Source: Streptomyces viridochromogenes
GTDB lineage: Bacteria; Actinomycetota; Actinomycetes; Streptomycetales; Streptomycetaceae
DNA: 64,000 nucleotides
Assembly: GCF_001270495.1 (NCBI RefSeq)
Contig: NZ_LGUR01000213.1
Location: 13,733-77,732, forward strand
Direction: 5' to 3'
The notes beneath the pieces were generated by a model that did not search any database, was not told the DNA's origin, and worked only from the letters and a program-made list of their open reading frames with translations. This document shows positions 56,585 to 64,000 of the stretch, one piece after another. A program made the translations under genes and the position numbers. Within the stretch, counting starts at the first letter, position 1. The number at the start of each line of letters is the position of its first letter.

Positions 56585-57649
56585 GTGCTTTACGGGATCG
56601 CCGCCGCCACGACCGCCCTCCTCCTCGCCGCCTTCCTCGCGGCGCTGCTCCGCCTGCCCGCCCTGCGCTTCGGCATCCTCGACCGCCGGCGGCAGCGGCC
56701 GCTGCCCCTGCTCGGCGGGGTGGCGGTGGCGCTGGTGACCTGTCTGGTGGCCGCGGCCGGGGAGTGGACGCGGTTCGCCCCGCTGGGCTCGGAGATGGGG
56801 CGGCTGCTGATCGCCGCGGGCGCCGTGGCCGTGCTCGGACTGGTCGCCGACCTGCGGCGGGTGAAGGCGCGGTTCCTGGTCGGCGGTACGGCCGTGGCGG
56901 CGGCCTGTGTGGTGCCGTACGACGACACGGGCTTCCTGCTGGGGGTGCCGGCCGTCGGCTGGATCGTCCTCGTCGCCGTCGGCTTCAAGGCGCTCGACCA
57001 CGCGGACGCGCTGGTCGGCACCGTCGGGGTCGTCACCGCCTTCGGTGTCGGCGTCTGTGCGGCGGCCGAGGTGATGGACGAACTCGCCGTACTGCTGAGC
57101 GTGCTGGCCGCCGCGCTGACCGGCTTCCTCATGCAGAACTGGCACCCCGCGCGGATCGGGCTCGGGGCCTGCGGATCGCTGTTCGTCGGGTTCGTGCTGG
57201 CGTCGTCGGCCGTGATGACCCGCGCCGGGCACGACCCGGTGTCGAGCGTGGGCGTGCTCGGCTCGCTCACCGCCCTCGCCACCGCCGACCTGGTCCTCGT
57301 GGCGCTGTCCCGCCGGCTGGCCGGACGGCCGCTGCTGCGGCGCGGGCCCGACCATGTCGCCCATCGCCTGCGCCGGCTCGGCCTCACCCCGCAGGGCGTG
57401 ACCGTCCTGCTCGGGGCCGGGGCCTTCGCCACGGTGCTCGTCGGTGTCCTCGTGCACCTGGGATGGGCCGCGCGGTCCGGGGTGTTGTGGGTGGGGGGCA
57501 GTGTCCTCGTCGCGGTGTTCGCGCTGCTGCACATCAAGCCCTACGGTCCTCGGCGTCAACCCTCTTTCCCCGTGGGGGGTGCTGTTCGCCCGCCCGCCCA
57601 GGTTTCATCGTCGCAGGTCAGTGGCCGGTTGCGTGTAAGGAACGGATAA
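56585..57649 (+). CDS. MraY/WecA-like membrane transferase, altered motifs
   Basis: A 354-residue protein from a GTG with about ten membrane segments. The plan matches the GT4 (MraY/WecA) family: LPLLGGVAVALVTCLVAAAG at the start, VGFKALDHADALVGTVGVVT where active enzymes have N-x-x-D-G-x-D, and a C-terminal GPDHVAHRLRRLGLTPQGVT like the H-x-H-H-R-L motif. The usual early DD pair is VADLRRV here, with only one Asp. It may have a changed substrate or be non-catalytic. It lies just upstream of the dnaK operon with no recognised partner. Confidence 0.65.
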   Translation: MLYGIAAATTALLLAAFLAALLRLPALRFGILDRRRQRPLPLLGGVAVALVTCLVAAAGEWTRFAPLGSEMGRLLIAAGAVAVLGLVADLRRVKARFLVGGTAVAAACVVPYDDTGFLLGVPAVGWIVLVAVGFKALDHADALVGTVGVVTAFGVGVCAAAEVMDELAVLLSVLAAALTGFLMQNWHPARIGLGACGSLFVGFVLASSAVMTRAGHDPVSSVGVLGSLTALATADLVLVALSRRLAGRPLLRRGPDHVAHRLRRLGLTPQGVTVLLGAGAFATVLVGVLVHLGWAARSGVLWVGGSVLVAVFALLHIKPYGPRRQPSFPVGGAVRPPAQVSSSQVSGRLRVRNG

Positions 57650-57651
57650 GA

Positions 57652-57670
57652 GTTGAGTGGGGTCGACTCA
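57652..57670. promoter_or_regulatory. HAIR-like element 2 upstream of dnaK
   Basis: GTTGAGT-GGGGTCG-ACTCA (57652-57670) has the arm spacing of an HspR-associated inverted repeat with imperfect outer bases. It lies about 50 bp upstream of the perfect element, as in other Streptomyces dnaK promoters with several such repeats. Confidence 0.65.
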
Positions 57671-57703
57671 GCTCTGTTGACCGAGTGGGAGCCGTCATGC
57701 ACA

Positions 57704-57724
57704 CTTGAGTCCGTTCCACTCAAG
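57704..57724. promoter_or_regulatory. HAIR operator of dnaK operon
   Basis: CTTGAGT (57704-57710), seven bases, ACTCAAG (57718-57724) is a perfect HspR-associated inverted repeat. It overlaps the expected promoter 20 bp before the dnaK start. HspR, encoded by the last gene of the operon, should repress from here with DnaK as co-repressor. Confidence 0.95.
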
Positions 57725-57743
57725 TCAGCTGGAGGAATTCACC

Positions 57744-59591
57744 ATGGCACGTGCGGTCGGCATCGACCTGGGCACGACTAACTCTGTCGTCAGCGTTCTT
57801 GAAGGCGGCGAGCCCACCGTCATCACCAACGCCGAGGGCGCCAGGACCACGCCTTCCGTCGTCGCCTTCGCCAAGAACGGTGAGGTGCTCGTCGGCGAGG
57901 TGGCCAAGCGTCAGGCGGTCACGAACGTCGACCGGACCATCCGGTCCGTGAAGCGTCACATGGGCACCGACTGGAAGATGGAGCTCGACGGGAAGCCCTT
58001 CAACCCGCAGCAGATCTCCGCCTTCATCCTGCAGAAGCTGAAGCGCGACGCCGAGTCGTACCTGGGCGAGAAGGTCACGGACGCGGTCATCACCGTGCCC
58101 GCCTACTTCAACGACTCCGAGCGCCAGGCGACGAAGGAGGCCGGCGAGATCGCCGGTCTGAACGTCCTGCGCATCGTCAACGAGCCCACCGCGGCCGCGC
58201 TCGCGTACGGCCTCGACAAGGATGACCAGACGATCCTCGTCTTCGACCTCGGTGGCGGCACCTTCGACGTGTCCCTCCTGGAGATCGGCGACGGCGTCGT
58301 CGAGGTGAAGGCCACCAACGGTGACAACCACCTCGGTGGTGACGACTGGGACCAGCGCGTCGTCGACTACCTGGTGCAGCAGTTCAAGTCCGGTCACGGC
58401 GTGGACCTCGCCAAGGACAAGATGGCCCTCCAGCGCCTCCGCGAGGCTGCCGAGAAGGCCAAGATCGAGCTGTCCTCGTCCACCGAGACCTCGATCAACC
58501 TGCCCTACATCACCGCCTCCGCCGAGGGCCCGCTGCACCTGGACGAGAAGCTCACCCGGGCTCAGTTCCAGCAGCTGACGGCCGACCTGCTGGAGCGCTG
58601 CAAGACCCCGTTCTTCAACGTCATGAAGGACGCCGGCGTCTCCATCAACGAGATCGACCACGTCGTCCTCGTCGGTGGCTCCACCCGTATGCCCGCCGTC
58701 GCCGAGCTCGTCCGCGAGCTGACCGGCGGCAAGGACGCCAACAAGGGCGTCAACCCGGACGAGGTCGTCGCCATCGGCGCCGCCCTGCAGGCCGGTGTCC
58801 TCAAGGGTGAGGTCAAGGACGTCCTGCTTCTCGACGTCACCCCGCTGTCCCTCGGTATCGAGACCAAGGGCGGCATCATGACCAAGCTCATCGAGCGGAA
58901 CACGACGATCCCGACCAAGCGGTCCGAGATCTTCACCACCGCCGAGGACAACCAGCCGTCCGTGCAGATCCAGGTCTACCAGGGCGAGCGCGAGATCGCG
59001 GCGTACAACAAGAAGCTCGGGATGTTCGAGCTGACCGGTCTGCCGCCGGCCCCGCGCGGTGTCCCGCAGATCGAGGTCGCCTTCGACATCGACGCCAACG
59101 GCATCATGCACGTCACGGCCAAGGACCTCGGCACCGGCAAGGAGCAGAAGATGACCGTCACCGGCGGCTCCTCGCTGCCGAAGGACGAGGTCAACCGGAT
59201 GCGCGAAGAGGCCGAGAAGTACGCGGAGGAGGACCACGCCCGCCGCGAGGCCGCCGAGTCCCGCAACCAGGGCGAGCAGCTCGTCTACCAGACGGAGAAG
59301 TTCCTCAAGGACAACGAGGACAAGGTCCCCGGCGAGGTCAAGACCGAGGTCGAGGCCGCCGTCGAGGAGCTGAAGACCGCGCTCAAGGGCGAGGACACCG
59401 CCGAGATCCGCACGGCCACCGAGAAGGTCGCCGCCGTCTCCCAGAAGGTCGGCCAGGCCATGTACGCCGACGCTCAGGGCGCGCAGGCCGCGGGCGGCCC
59501 GGAGGGCGCTGCCCCCGGCGGCAAGGCCGCCGAGGACGACGTCGTGGACGCCGAGATCGTGGACGACGAGCGTAAGGACGGTGTCGCGTAA
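57744..59591 (+). CDS. dnaK: Chaperone DnaK (Hsp70)
   Basis: A 615-residue protein from the ATG at 57744 behind GGAGGAA. Nucleotide-binding domain motifs: [59 protein letters not shown] and [20 protein letters not shown]. The substrate-binding domain starts at [20 protein letters not shown]. The C-terminus is rich in Gly/Ala and ends [18 protein letters not shown]. It refolds and protects cytoplasmic proteins with GrpE and DnaJ and acts as HspR co-repressor in Streptomyces. First gene of dnaK-grpE-dnaJ-hspR. Confidence 0.99.
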   Translation: MARAVGIDLGTTNSVVSVLEGGEPTVITNAEGARTTPSVVAFAKNGEVLVGEVAKRQAVTNVDRTIRSVKRHMGTDWKMELDGKPFNPQQISAFILQKLKRDAESYLGEKVTDAVITVPAYFNDSERQATKEAGEIAGLNVLRIVNEPTAAALAYGLDKDDQTILVFDLGGGTFDVSLLEIGDGVVEVKATNGDNHLGGDDWDQRVVDYLVQQFKSGHGVDLAKDKMALQRLREAAEKAKIELSSSTETSINLPYITASAEGPLHLDEKLTRAQFQQLTADLLERCKTPFFNVMKDAGVSINEIDHVVLVGGSTRMPAVAELVRELTGGKDANKGVNPDEVVAIGAALQAGVLKGEVKDVLLLDVTPLSLGIETKGGIMTKLIERNTTIPTKRSEIFTTAEDNQPSVQIQVYQGEREIAAYNKKLGMFELTGLPPAPRGVPQIEVAFDIDANGIMHVTAKDLGTGKEQKMTVTGGSSLPKDEVNRMREEAEKYAEEDHARREAAESRNQGEQLVYQTEKFLKDNEDKVPGEVKTEVEAAVEELKTALKGEDTAEIRTATEKVAAVSQKVGQAMYADAQGAQAAGGPEGAAPGGKAAEDDVVDAEIVDDERKDGVA

Positions 59592-60238
59592 TGACGGAGG
59601 AGACCCCGGGCTTCGAGGAGAAGCCCGACGTCCCCTCCGGCGCGACCCCCGACGGCGCCGAGTCGAAGGCTGCCCCCCAGGAGGGGGCGGCCCCGACCGG
59701 GGACGGAGCAGCAGACGCGGGCCTGGTGGCCCAGCTGGACCAGGTGCGTACGGCGCTCGGTGAGCGCACGGCGGACCTCCAGCGGCTCCAGGCCGAGTAC
59801 CAGAACTACCGCCGCCGCGTCGAGCGTGACCGGATCGCGGTCAAGGAGATCGCCATCGCGAACCTCCTGACCGAGCTCCTGCCCGTGCTCGACGACGTCG
59901 GCCGGGCGCGGGAGCACGGCGAACTCGTCGGCGGATTCAAGTCCGTCGCGGAGTCGGTCGAGACCGTGGCGGCGAAGATGGGCCTCCAGCAGTTCGGCAA
60001 GGAGGGCGAGCCCTTCGACCCGACCATCCACGAGGCGCTGATGCACTCGTACGCGCCGGACGTCACCGAGACGACCTGCGTCGCGATCCTCCAGCCGGGG
60101 TATCGCATCGGCGAGCGCACCATCCGCCCCGCGCGGGTGGCCGTCGCCGAGCCCCAGCCGGGCGCGCAGTCCGTCAAGGCCGACGAGGCGACCGAGGCGG
60201 CCGACGACAAGGAGAGCGGTGGCCCGGACGAGGGCTGA
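59591..60238 (+). CDS. grpE: Nucleotide exchange factor GrpE
   Basis: A 215-residue protein whose ATG shares a base with the dnaK stop (TAATG). A disordered acidic N-terminus (to about 45) precedes a long helix (LQRLQAEYQNYRRRVERDRI) and the conserved beta-domain GKEGEPFDPTIHEALMHSYA, ILQPGYRIGERTIRPARVAV. It releases ADP from DnaK. The C-terminal tail is again acidic. Normal length for actinobacteria. Confidence 0.97.
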   Translation: MTEETPGFEEKPDVPSGATPDGAESKAAPQEGAAPTGDGAADAGLVAQLDQVRTALGERTADLQRLQAEYQNYRRRVERDRIAVKEIAIANLLTELLPVLDDVGRAREHGELVGGFKSVAESVETVAAKMGLQQFGKEGEPFDPTIHEALMHSYAPDVTETTCVAILQPGYRIGERTIRPARVAVAEPQPGAQSVKADEATEAADDKESGGPDEG

Positions 60239-60280
60239 CGTTGAGTTGACGAGGGACTACGGGAAGGGGGTACGTCGAGG

Positions 60281-61465
60281 ATGAGCACCAAGGACTTCAT
60301 CGAGAAGGACTTCTACAAGGTCCTCGGCGTCCCCAAGGACGCCACCGAGGCCGAGATCAAGAAGGCGTACCGGAAGCTCGCCCGCGAGAACCACCCGGAC
60401 GCCAACAAGGGCAACGCCAAGGCGGAGGAGCGCTTCAAGGAGATCTCCGAGGCGAACGACGTCCTGGGCGACCCCAAGAAGCGCAAGGAGTACGACGAGG
60501 CGCGCGCTCTCTTCGGCAACGGCGGCTTCCGCCCGGGGCCGGGGGGCGCGGGTGGCGGTTCCTTCAACTTCGACCTGGGCGACCTCTTCGGAGGCGGCGC
60601 CCAGGGCGGGCAAGGGGGAGCCGGCGGCTTCGGCGGCGGACTCGGTGACGTCTTCGGGGGCCTGTTCAACCGCGGGGGCACGGGGACGACCCGTACCCAG
60701 CCCCGGCGCGGCCAGGACATCGACACCGAGGTCAACCTCAGCTTCACCGAGGCGATCGAGGGTGCGACGGTCCCGCTGCGGATGTCCTCCCAGTCACCCT
60801 GCAAGGCCTGTGCCGGTACCGGCGACAAGAACGGCACACCGCGTGTGTGCCCGACCTGCGTCGGCACCGGCCAGGTGGCGCGGGGCTCCGGTGGCGGTTT
60901 CTCCCTCACCGACCCCTGCCCCGACTGCAAGGGGCGCGGCCTGATGGCCGAGCACCCCTGCATGGAGTGCAAGGGCAGCGGCCGCGCGAAGTCGTCCCGG
61001 ACCATGCAGGTCCGCATCCCGGCCGGGGTGTCGGACGGCCAGCGCATCCGCCTGCGCGGCAAGGGGGCGCCCGGTGAGCGCGGCGGCCCGGCCGGCGACC
61101 TGTACGTCACCGTGCACGTCGACGCGCACCCGGTGTTCGGCCGCAAGGAGGACAACCTCACGGTGACCGTCCCCGTGACCTTCACGGAGGCGGCCCTCGG
61201 CGGCGAGGTCAGGGTCCCCACCCTGGGCGGACCGCCGGTCACCCTGAAACTGCCGCCCGGCACGCCCAACGGCCGCACCATGCGGGCGCGGGGCAAGGGC
61301 GCGGTCCGCAAGGACGGCACCCGCGGCGACCTCCTGGTCACCGTCGAGGTGAGTGTTCCGAAGGACCTGACGGGGAAGGCTCGTGACGCACTGGAGGCGT
61401 ATCGCGAGGCGACCGCGGGCGAGGACCCGCGGGCGGAGCTGTTCCAGGCCGCGAAGGGAGCATGA
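60281..61465 (+). CDS. dnaJ: Chaperone DnaJ (Hsp40)
   Basis: A 394-residue protein. J domain with DFYKVLGVPKDATEAEIKKA and HPD in ENHPDANKG (residue about 42). A Gly/Phe-rich linker covers about 85-140. Four CxxCxGxG zinc repeats follow: CKACAGTG, CPTCVGTG, CPDCKGRG, CMECKGSG. The C-terminal peptide-binding domain is complete. It stimulates DnaK ATPase and delivers substrates. It overlaps hspR by 4 bp. Confidence 0.98.
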   Translation: MSTKDFIEKDFYKVLGVPKDATEAEIKKAYRKLARENHPDANKGNAKAEERFKEISEANDVLGDPKKRKEYDEARALFGNGGFRPGPGGAGGGSFNFDLGDLFGGGAQGGQGGAGGFGGGLGDVFGGLFNRGGTGTTRTQPRRGQDIDTEVNLSFTEAIEGATVPLRMSSQSPCKACAGTGDKNGTPRVCPTCVGTGQVARGSGGGFSLTDPCPDCKGRGLMAEHPCMECKGSGRAKSSRTMQVRIPAGVSDGQRIRLRGKGAPGERGGPAGDLYVTVHVDAHPVFGRKEDNLTVTVPVTFTEAALGGEVRVPTLGGPPVTLKLPPGTPNGRTMRARGKGAVRKDGTRGDLLVTVEVSVPKDLTGKARDALEAYREATAGEDPRAELFQAAKGA

Positions 61466-61923
61466 GTCAGATGGACGGTCGTCGACGCAACCCGTATGAA
61501 CTGACCGAGGAGACCCCGGTCTACGTCATCTCGGTGGCGGCCCAGCTGTCCGGCCTGCACCCGCAGACCCTGCGCCAGTACGACCGTCTGGGCCTGGTCT
61601 CCCCGGACCGCACCGCCGGCCGGGGCCGGCGCTACTCGGCCCGCGACATCGAACTGCTGCGCACCGTCCAGCAGTTGTCGCAGGACGAGGGCATCAACCT
61701 GGCAGGCATCAAGCGCATCATCGAACTGGAGAACCAGGTCGCCGCGCTCCAGTCCAGGGTGGCCGAGCTGACGGCCGCCGTGGAAGGGGCCGCGGCGGCG
61801 ATGCAGCAGCGCGAGGCGGCGGTGCACGCGTCGTACCGCCGGGATCTGGTGCCGTATCAGGAAGTGCAGCAGACCAGCGCGTTGGTGGTGTGGCGGCCGA
61901 AGCGGCAGCAGGCATCCGACTGA
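61462..61923 (+). CDS. hspR: Heat-shock repressor HspR
   Basis: A 153-residue MerR-family protein. The HTH reads VYVISVAAQLSGLHPQTLRQ, YDRLGLVSPDRTAGRGRRYS, followed by the coiled-coil dimer helix (IKRIIELENQVAALQSRVAE). It binds the HAIR elements upstream of dnaK, giving autogenous control of the operon. ATG overlaps the dnaJ stop. Confidence 0.97.
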   Translation: MSQMDGRRRNPYELTEETPVYVISVAAQLSGLHPQTLRQYDRLGLVSPDRTAGRGRRYSARDIELLRTVQQLSQDEGINLAGIKRIIELENQVAALQSRVAELTAAVEGAAAAMQQREAAVHASYRRDLVPYQEVQQTSALVVWRPKRQQASD

Positions 61924-61939
61924 CGGCATGTCATGTGGG

Positions 61940-61997
61940 CCTCGGGCCCGCAGGTTCACCGGATTGTTCCGATCCGTCTGAACCTGCGGGCCCGAGG
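61940..61997 (+). terminator. Terminator of the dnaK operon
   Basis: A perfect 19-bp stem (61940-61958 with 61979-61997) is followed by TCTTTTGA, an unusually classical intrinsic terminator, 17 bp after hspR. Confidence 0.9.
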
Positions 61998-62001
61998 TCT
62001 T

Positions 62002-62032
62002 TTGACCTCAAGTTCGGTTGAGGTCCTAGCGT
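62002..62032 (+). promoter_or_regulatory. SoxR/MerR-type promoter
   Basis: TTGACC (62002-62007) and TAGCGT (62027-62032) are separated by 19 bp, the long spacer of MerR-class promoters. Between them GACCTCAA (62004-62011) and TTGAGGTC (62018-62025) form a perfect inverted repeat like the SoxR box (CCTCAAG...TTGAGG). The expected transcription start falls at or next to the ATG at 62040, so the mRNA is probably leaderless. Confidence 0.8.
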
Positions 62033-62039
62033 CACCCGC

Positions 62040-62936
62040 ATGATTCTCGTGACCGGGGCAACCGGAAACATAGGAAGCGCCCTCCTGGAGGAACTCCAGG
62101 CGATCGGCGTCGGGCCGTTGAGAGGGCTCACCCGGGACCCTGCGGGGGCGGTCTTCCCGGCAGGAGTCGAAGCCGTCGAGGGTGACCTCGCTCGGACGGC
62201 ATCACTGAAACCCGCGCTGGAGGGGGCGCGTTCGCTGTTCCTCGTGTCGGGCGTGGGGGCGGACGCCGAGATCCTTGAAGCCGCCCGGACGGCCGGGGTC
62301 GACCATGTGGTGCTGGTGTCGTCCATCACCGTGGAGACCCACCCGCACCTGGGCCCGGCCGCGGAGAACCTGGCCGTCGAGCGGCTGCTCAAGGACAGCG
62401 GCATGGCGTGGACGATCCTTCGGCCGACGCAGTTCGCCTCGAACGCCCTGTGGTGGGCGGGGGCGATCCGTGACCACGGAGCCGTCCGGGTGCCCTACGC
62501 GGACATCGGCCTGCCCACGATCCACCCCGCGGACATCGCAGCGGTGGCCCGGGTGGCGCTGACCGAGGCCGGTCATCGAGGGCGGACGTACGCGCTGACC
62601 GGTCCGGAGCGGATCACCGCCCGGCAGCAGGTCGAGACCCTCGCGGAAGTGCTGGGCCGGGAAGTGGCACTCGTCGAGATCGGCCGGGCGCAGGCCCACC
62701 GTGACATGGCCGCCTTCCTGGGCGACGAGACCGCGGACGCGGTGCTCGATGTGACGGGCGGCGCCGTCAACGCCGAACTGCTCATGGTGCGCGACACGGT
62801 TTCCCGCCTCACCGGCGCCCCGGCCAGGACGTTCCGGCGGTGGGTGTCGGAACACGCCGCCGCCTTCGGCCCGCGAACCGAGTCGGGGCCGAGGCGGGAC
62901 GGAGCCGGGGCTGAGGCGGGTCGCGTCAGCGGTTGA
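62040..62936 (+). CDS. NmrA-family NAD(P)H-binding reductase, SoxR-type promoter
   Basis: A 298-residue protein: MILVTGATGNIGSALLEELQ (GxxGxxG), FLVSGVGADAEILEAARTAG, HVVLVSSITVETHPHLGPAA, WTILRPTQFASNALWW. It belongs to the NmrA/atypical SDR group, related to quinone or flavin reductases. The SoxR-like promoter suggests induction by redox-active metabolites; actinobacterial SoxR regulons include similar reductases. It overlaps the convergent FN3 gene by 11 bp. Confidence 0.85.
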   Translation: MILVTGATGNIGSALLEELQAIGVGPLRGLTRDPAGAVFPAGVEAVEGDLARTASLKPALEGARSLFLVSGVGADAEILEAARTAGVDHVVLVSSITVETHPHLGPAAENLAVERLLKDSGMAWTILRPTQFASNALWWAGAIRDHGAVRVPYADIGLPTIHPADIAAVARVALTEAGHRGRTYALTGPERITARQQVETLAEVLGREVALVEIGRAQAHRDMAAFLGDETADAVLDVTGGAVNAELLMVRDTVSRLTGAPARTFRRWVSEHAAAFGPRTESGPRRDGAGAEAGRVSG

Positions 62937-64000
62937 CCATGAACTCCACCGTGGAACTCTGCTCGCCCGTGCGCCCGTAGGCGTCCACCGCGAACACCGT
63001 GGCCATGCAGGGGCCGTTGTACGGCGGCGTCCACTCGATGCTGCCCGTCGTGGACAGGCGGGTACCGCTGTCTCCGCAGGCGCCGGAGATCTCCCAGGAG
63101 TAGCCCTTCAGCCGGCGCCCTTCGTCACCCGCTCCGGGCTTGGCCGCGATCTGAATGGGGAACCGGGTCCCGCCGGCGGAGACGAGCGTCAGCTGCGGTG
63201 CGGCCGGGCCGGTCGCCGTGGCCGGGGTCAGCCGGTCCGCGGTGACTCCCCCGGACGGCACCGACTCCGCGCCCGTGCTGTCGACGGCGACGACGTAGTA
63301 GTACGCCTTGCCCTGCGGGGCCGAGGTGTCGTCGTACGACGTCCCCGACGCACCGGCACTCCCGACGGGCACCCAGCCGCCGACGGCCTCGGTACGCCGA
63401 TAGACACGGAACCCGGTGACATCGCCTTCCGCCGCGGTCCAGGTGAGACGGGTGTGCTGGTCGGCGGGCGCGCCCTGCACCGAGGTCGGGGCGGGGAGGC
63501 CGGACGCCACGGGTCGGGTGACCGTCACCGCGTCGGAGACGGGAGCGATATTGCCGGCGGTGTCGATGGCCTGCACCTTGTAGGCGTACGCCGCTCCCGG
63601 GTCGGCCGTGGTGTCCGTCCACGAGGTGCCCCAGACAGCCTGCGGACCGTCCGGATCGGTCTGCCCCACCGGTGCGCCCCACACCTCGTAGTGGTCGACG
63701 TCCTTCGCCGAAGGGGCCTGCCACGTCAGCGAGTTGCCCGCGGTGGTCCCGAGCGCCCCCAGACCCGTGACCTTCTCCGGCGCGGTCCGGTCGACGGTTG
63801 TGACGGCCTGGTCCGCCGTACCGGTCGACTCGTTGCCGGCTTTGTCGTAGGCGCGGATCTCGTAGTAGTAGGTCGCGCCGGTGACCGGAAGGGTGTTGTC
63901 GGTGTAGGTGGTGGAGGCGGTGGCGGTGGTCGTCGCGAGGGGCGTGCCGGGGAACGCGGCTCCCTTGAGGCGGCGGTAGACCCGGTATCCCGCGAGGTCC
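62926..64000 (-). CDS. Fibronectin-III repeat protein (5' part cut by window edge)
   Basis: The minus-strand frame is open from the window edge to the stop at 62926, about 357 residues. Three FN3 domains are visible: GYRVYRRLKGAAFPGTPLAT with TYYYEIRAYDKAGNESTGTA; LTWQAPSAKDVDHYEVWGAP with YAYKVQAIDTAGNIAPVSDA; and LTWTAAEGDVTGFRVYRRTE with YYYVVAVDSTGAESVPSGGV. A final beta domain ends TVEFMVNR. Likely a secreted protein, perhaps an enzyme whose catalytic part lies beyond the window. Confidence 0.8.
   Translation of the reverse strand, partial: DLAGYRVYRRLKGAAFPGTPLATTTATASTTYTDNTLPVTGATYYYEIRAYDKAGNESTGTADQAVTTVDRTAPEKVTGLGALGTTAGNSLTWQAPSAKDVDHYEVWGAPVGQTDPDGPQAVWGTSWTDTTADPGAAYAYKVQAIDTAGNIAPVSDAVTVTRPVASGLPAPTSVQGAPADQHTRLTWTAAEGDVTGFRVYRRTEAVGGWVPVGSAGASGTSYDDTSAPQGKAYYYVVAVDSTGAESVPSGGVTADRLTPATATGPAAPQLTLVSAGGTRFPIQIAAKPGAGDEGRRLKGYSWEISGACGDSGTRLSTTGSIEWTPPYNGPCMATVFAVDAYGRTGEQSSTVEFMVNR

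Noticed and set aside
57720..59237. 505-codon minus-strand frame opposite dnaK
   Set aside because: A well-known type of shadow opposite dnaK, with no independent support.

Overview
The window is high-GC actinobacterial DNA that reads as a Streptomyces chromosome. The signs are GC-rich third codon positions, frequent GTG and TTG starts, many secreted glycoside hydrolases with Sec signal peptides, F420-type oxidoreductases, DUF2637 and FG-GAP families, and a dnaK-grpE-dnaJ-hspR operon with HAIR operators.

The left half (about 1.3-32.5 kb) looks like accreted accessory DNA. A complete tRNA-Gly(CCC) gene lies at 32426-32499 on the minus strand. Its 3' 45 bp recur exactly at 1968-2012 and 25324-25368, and a shorter copy lies at 27786-27800. 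Each copy follows a terminator-like hairpin. The outer two also follow remains of related tyrosine-integrase C-termini (1826-1952 and 31540-32346). This is the footprint of repeated integration at one tRNA gene followed by integrase decay.

The accessory tract carries two VapBC-type toxin-antitoxin pairs and a GH31/LacI pair with tandem operators. It also carries secreted GH27 and GH59 enzymes with ricin-type lectin modules and a necrosis-inducing NPP1-like protein. A solitary TnpB-like gene follows, then an ABC transporter plus two-component operon. Next come a YdcF-type protein, an orphan kinase, a small PLDc_N membrane protein, a TetR/SDR/LLM region with truncated genes, and a TetR/hydrolase pair. 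The NPP1 gene and the ABC operon each sit behind a copy of the same roughly 220-bp upstream region. The histidine kinase of that operon has Asn in place of the expected phosphoacceptor His.

The most unusual locus is at 28.8-31.5 kb, next to the tRNA. One gene encodes an N-terminal helix-turn-helix joined to what reads as a complete Cas6e (CasE/Cse3)-like ribonuclease domain. I see no CRISPR array and no other cas gene in the window. It is preceded by a 57-aa membrane protein and lies near a second gene with a related N-terminal HTH, an unknown C-terminal domain and a 10-bp G:C homopolymer in its 5' coding end. I propose this as a candidate regulatory or defence module built on a co-opted CRISPR endoribonuclease. 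That function is inference.

The right half (32.5-64 kb) is mostly core-like. It holds a small conserved Cys-pair protein, dcd, a phosphoribosyltransferase, a RibD/DHFR-like reductase, a secreted GH5 enzyme and a Yip1 protein. Three tandem FG-GAP secreted proteins (plus a stray FG-GAP fragment) and a DUF5701 protein follow, then an ESX/WXG100-type four-gene group and an FG-GAP lipoprotein. A MarR/azoreductase/nitroreductase/NmrA redox group has matching operators. After GNAT, MFS, DUF2637, zinc-ribbon and large Fe-S heterodisulfide-reductase-like genes comes an MraY/WecA-like protein, the dnaK operon and an NmrA-type reductase behind a SoxR-like promoter. Both window edges cut genes: a DUF5695-like secreted protein on the left and a fibronectin-III protein on the right.
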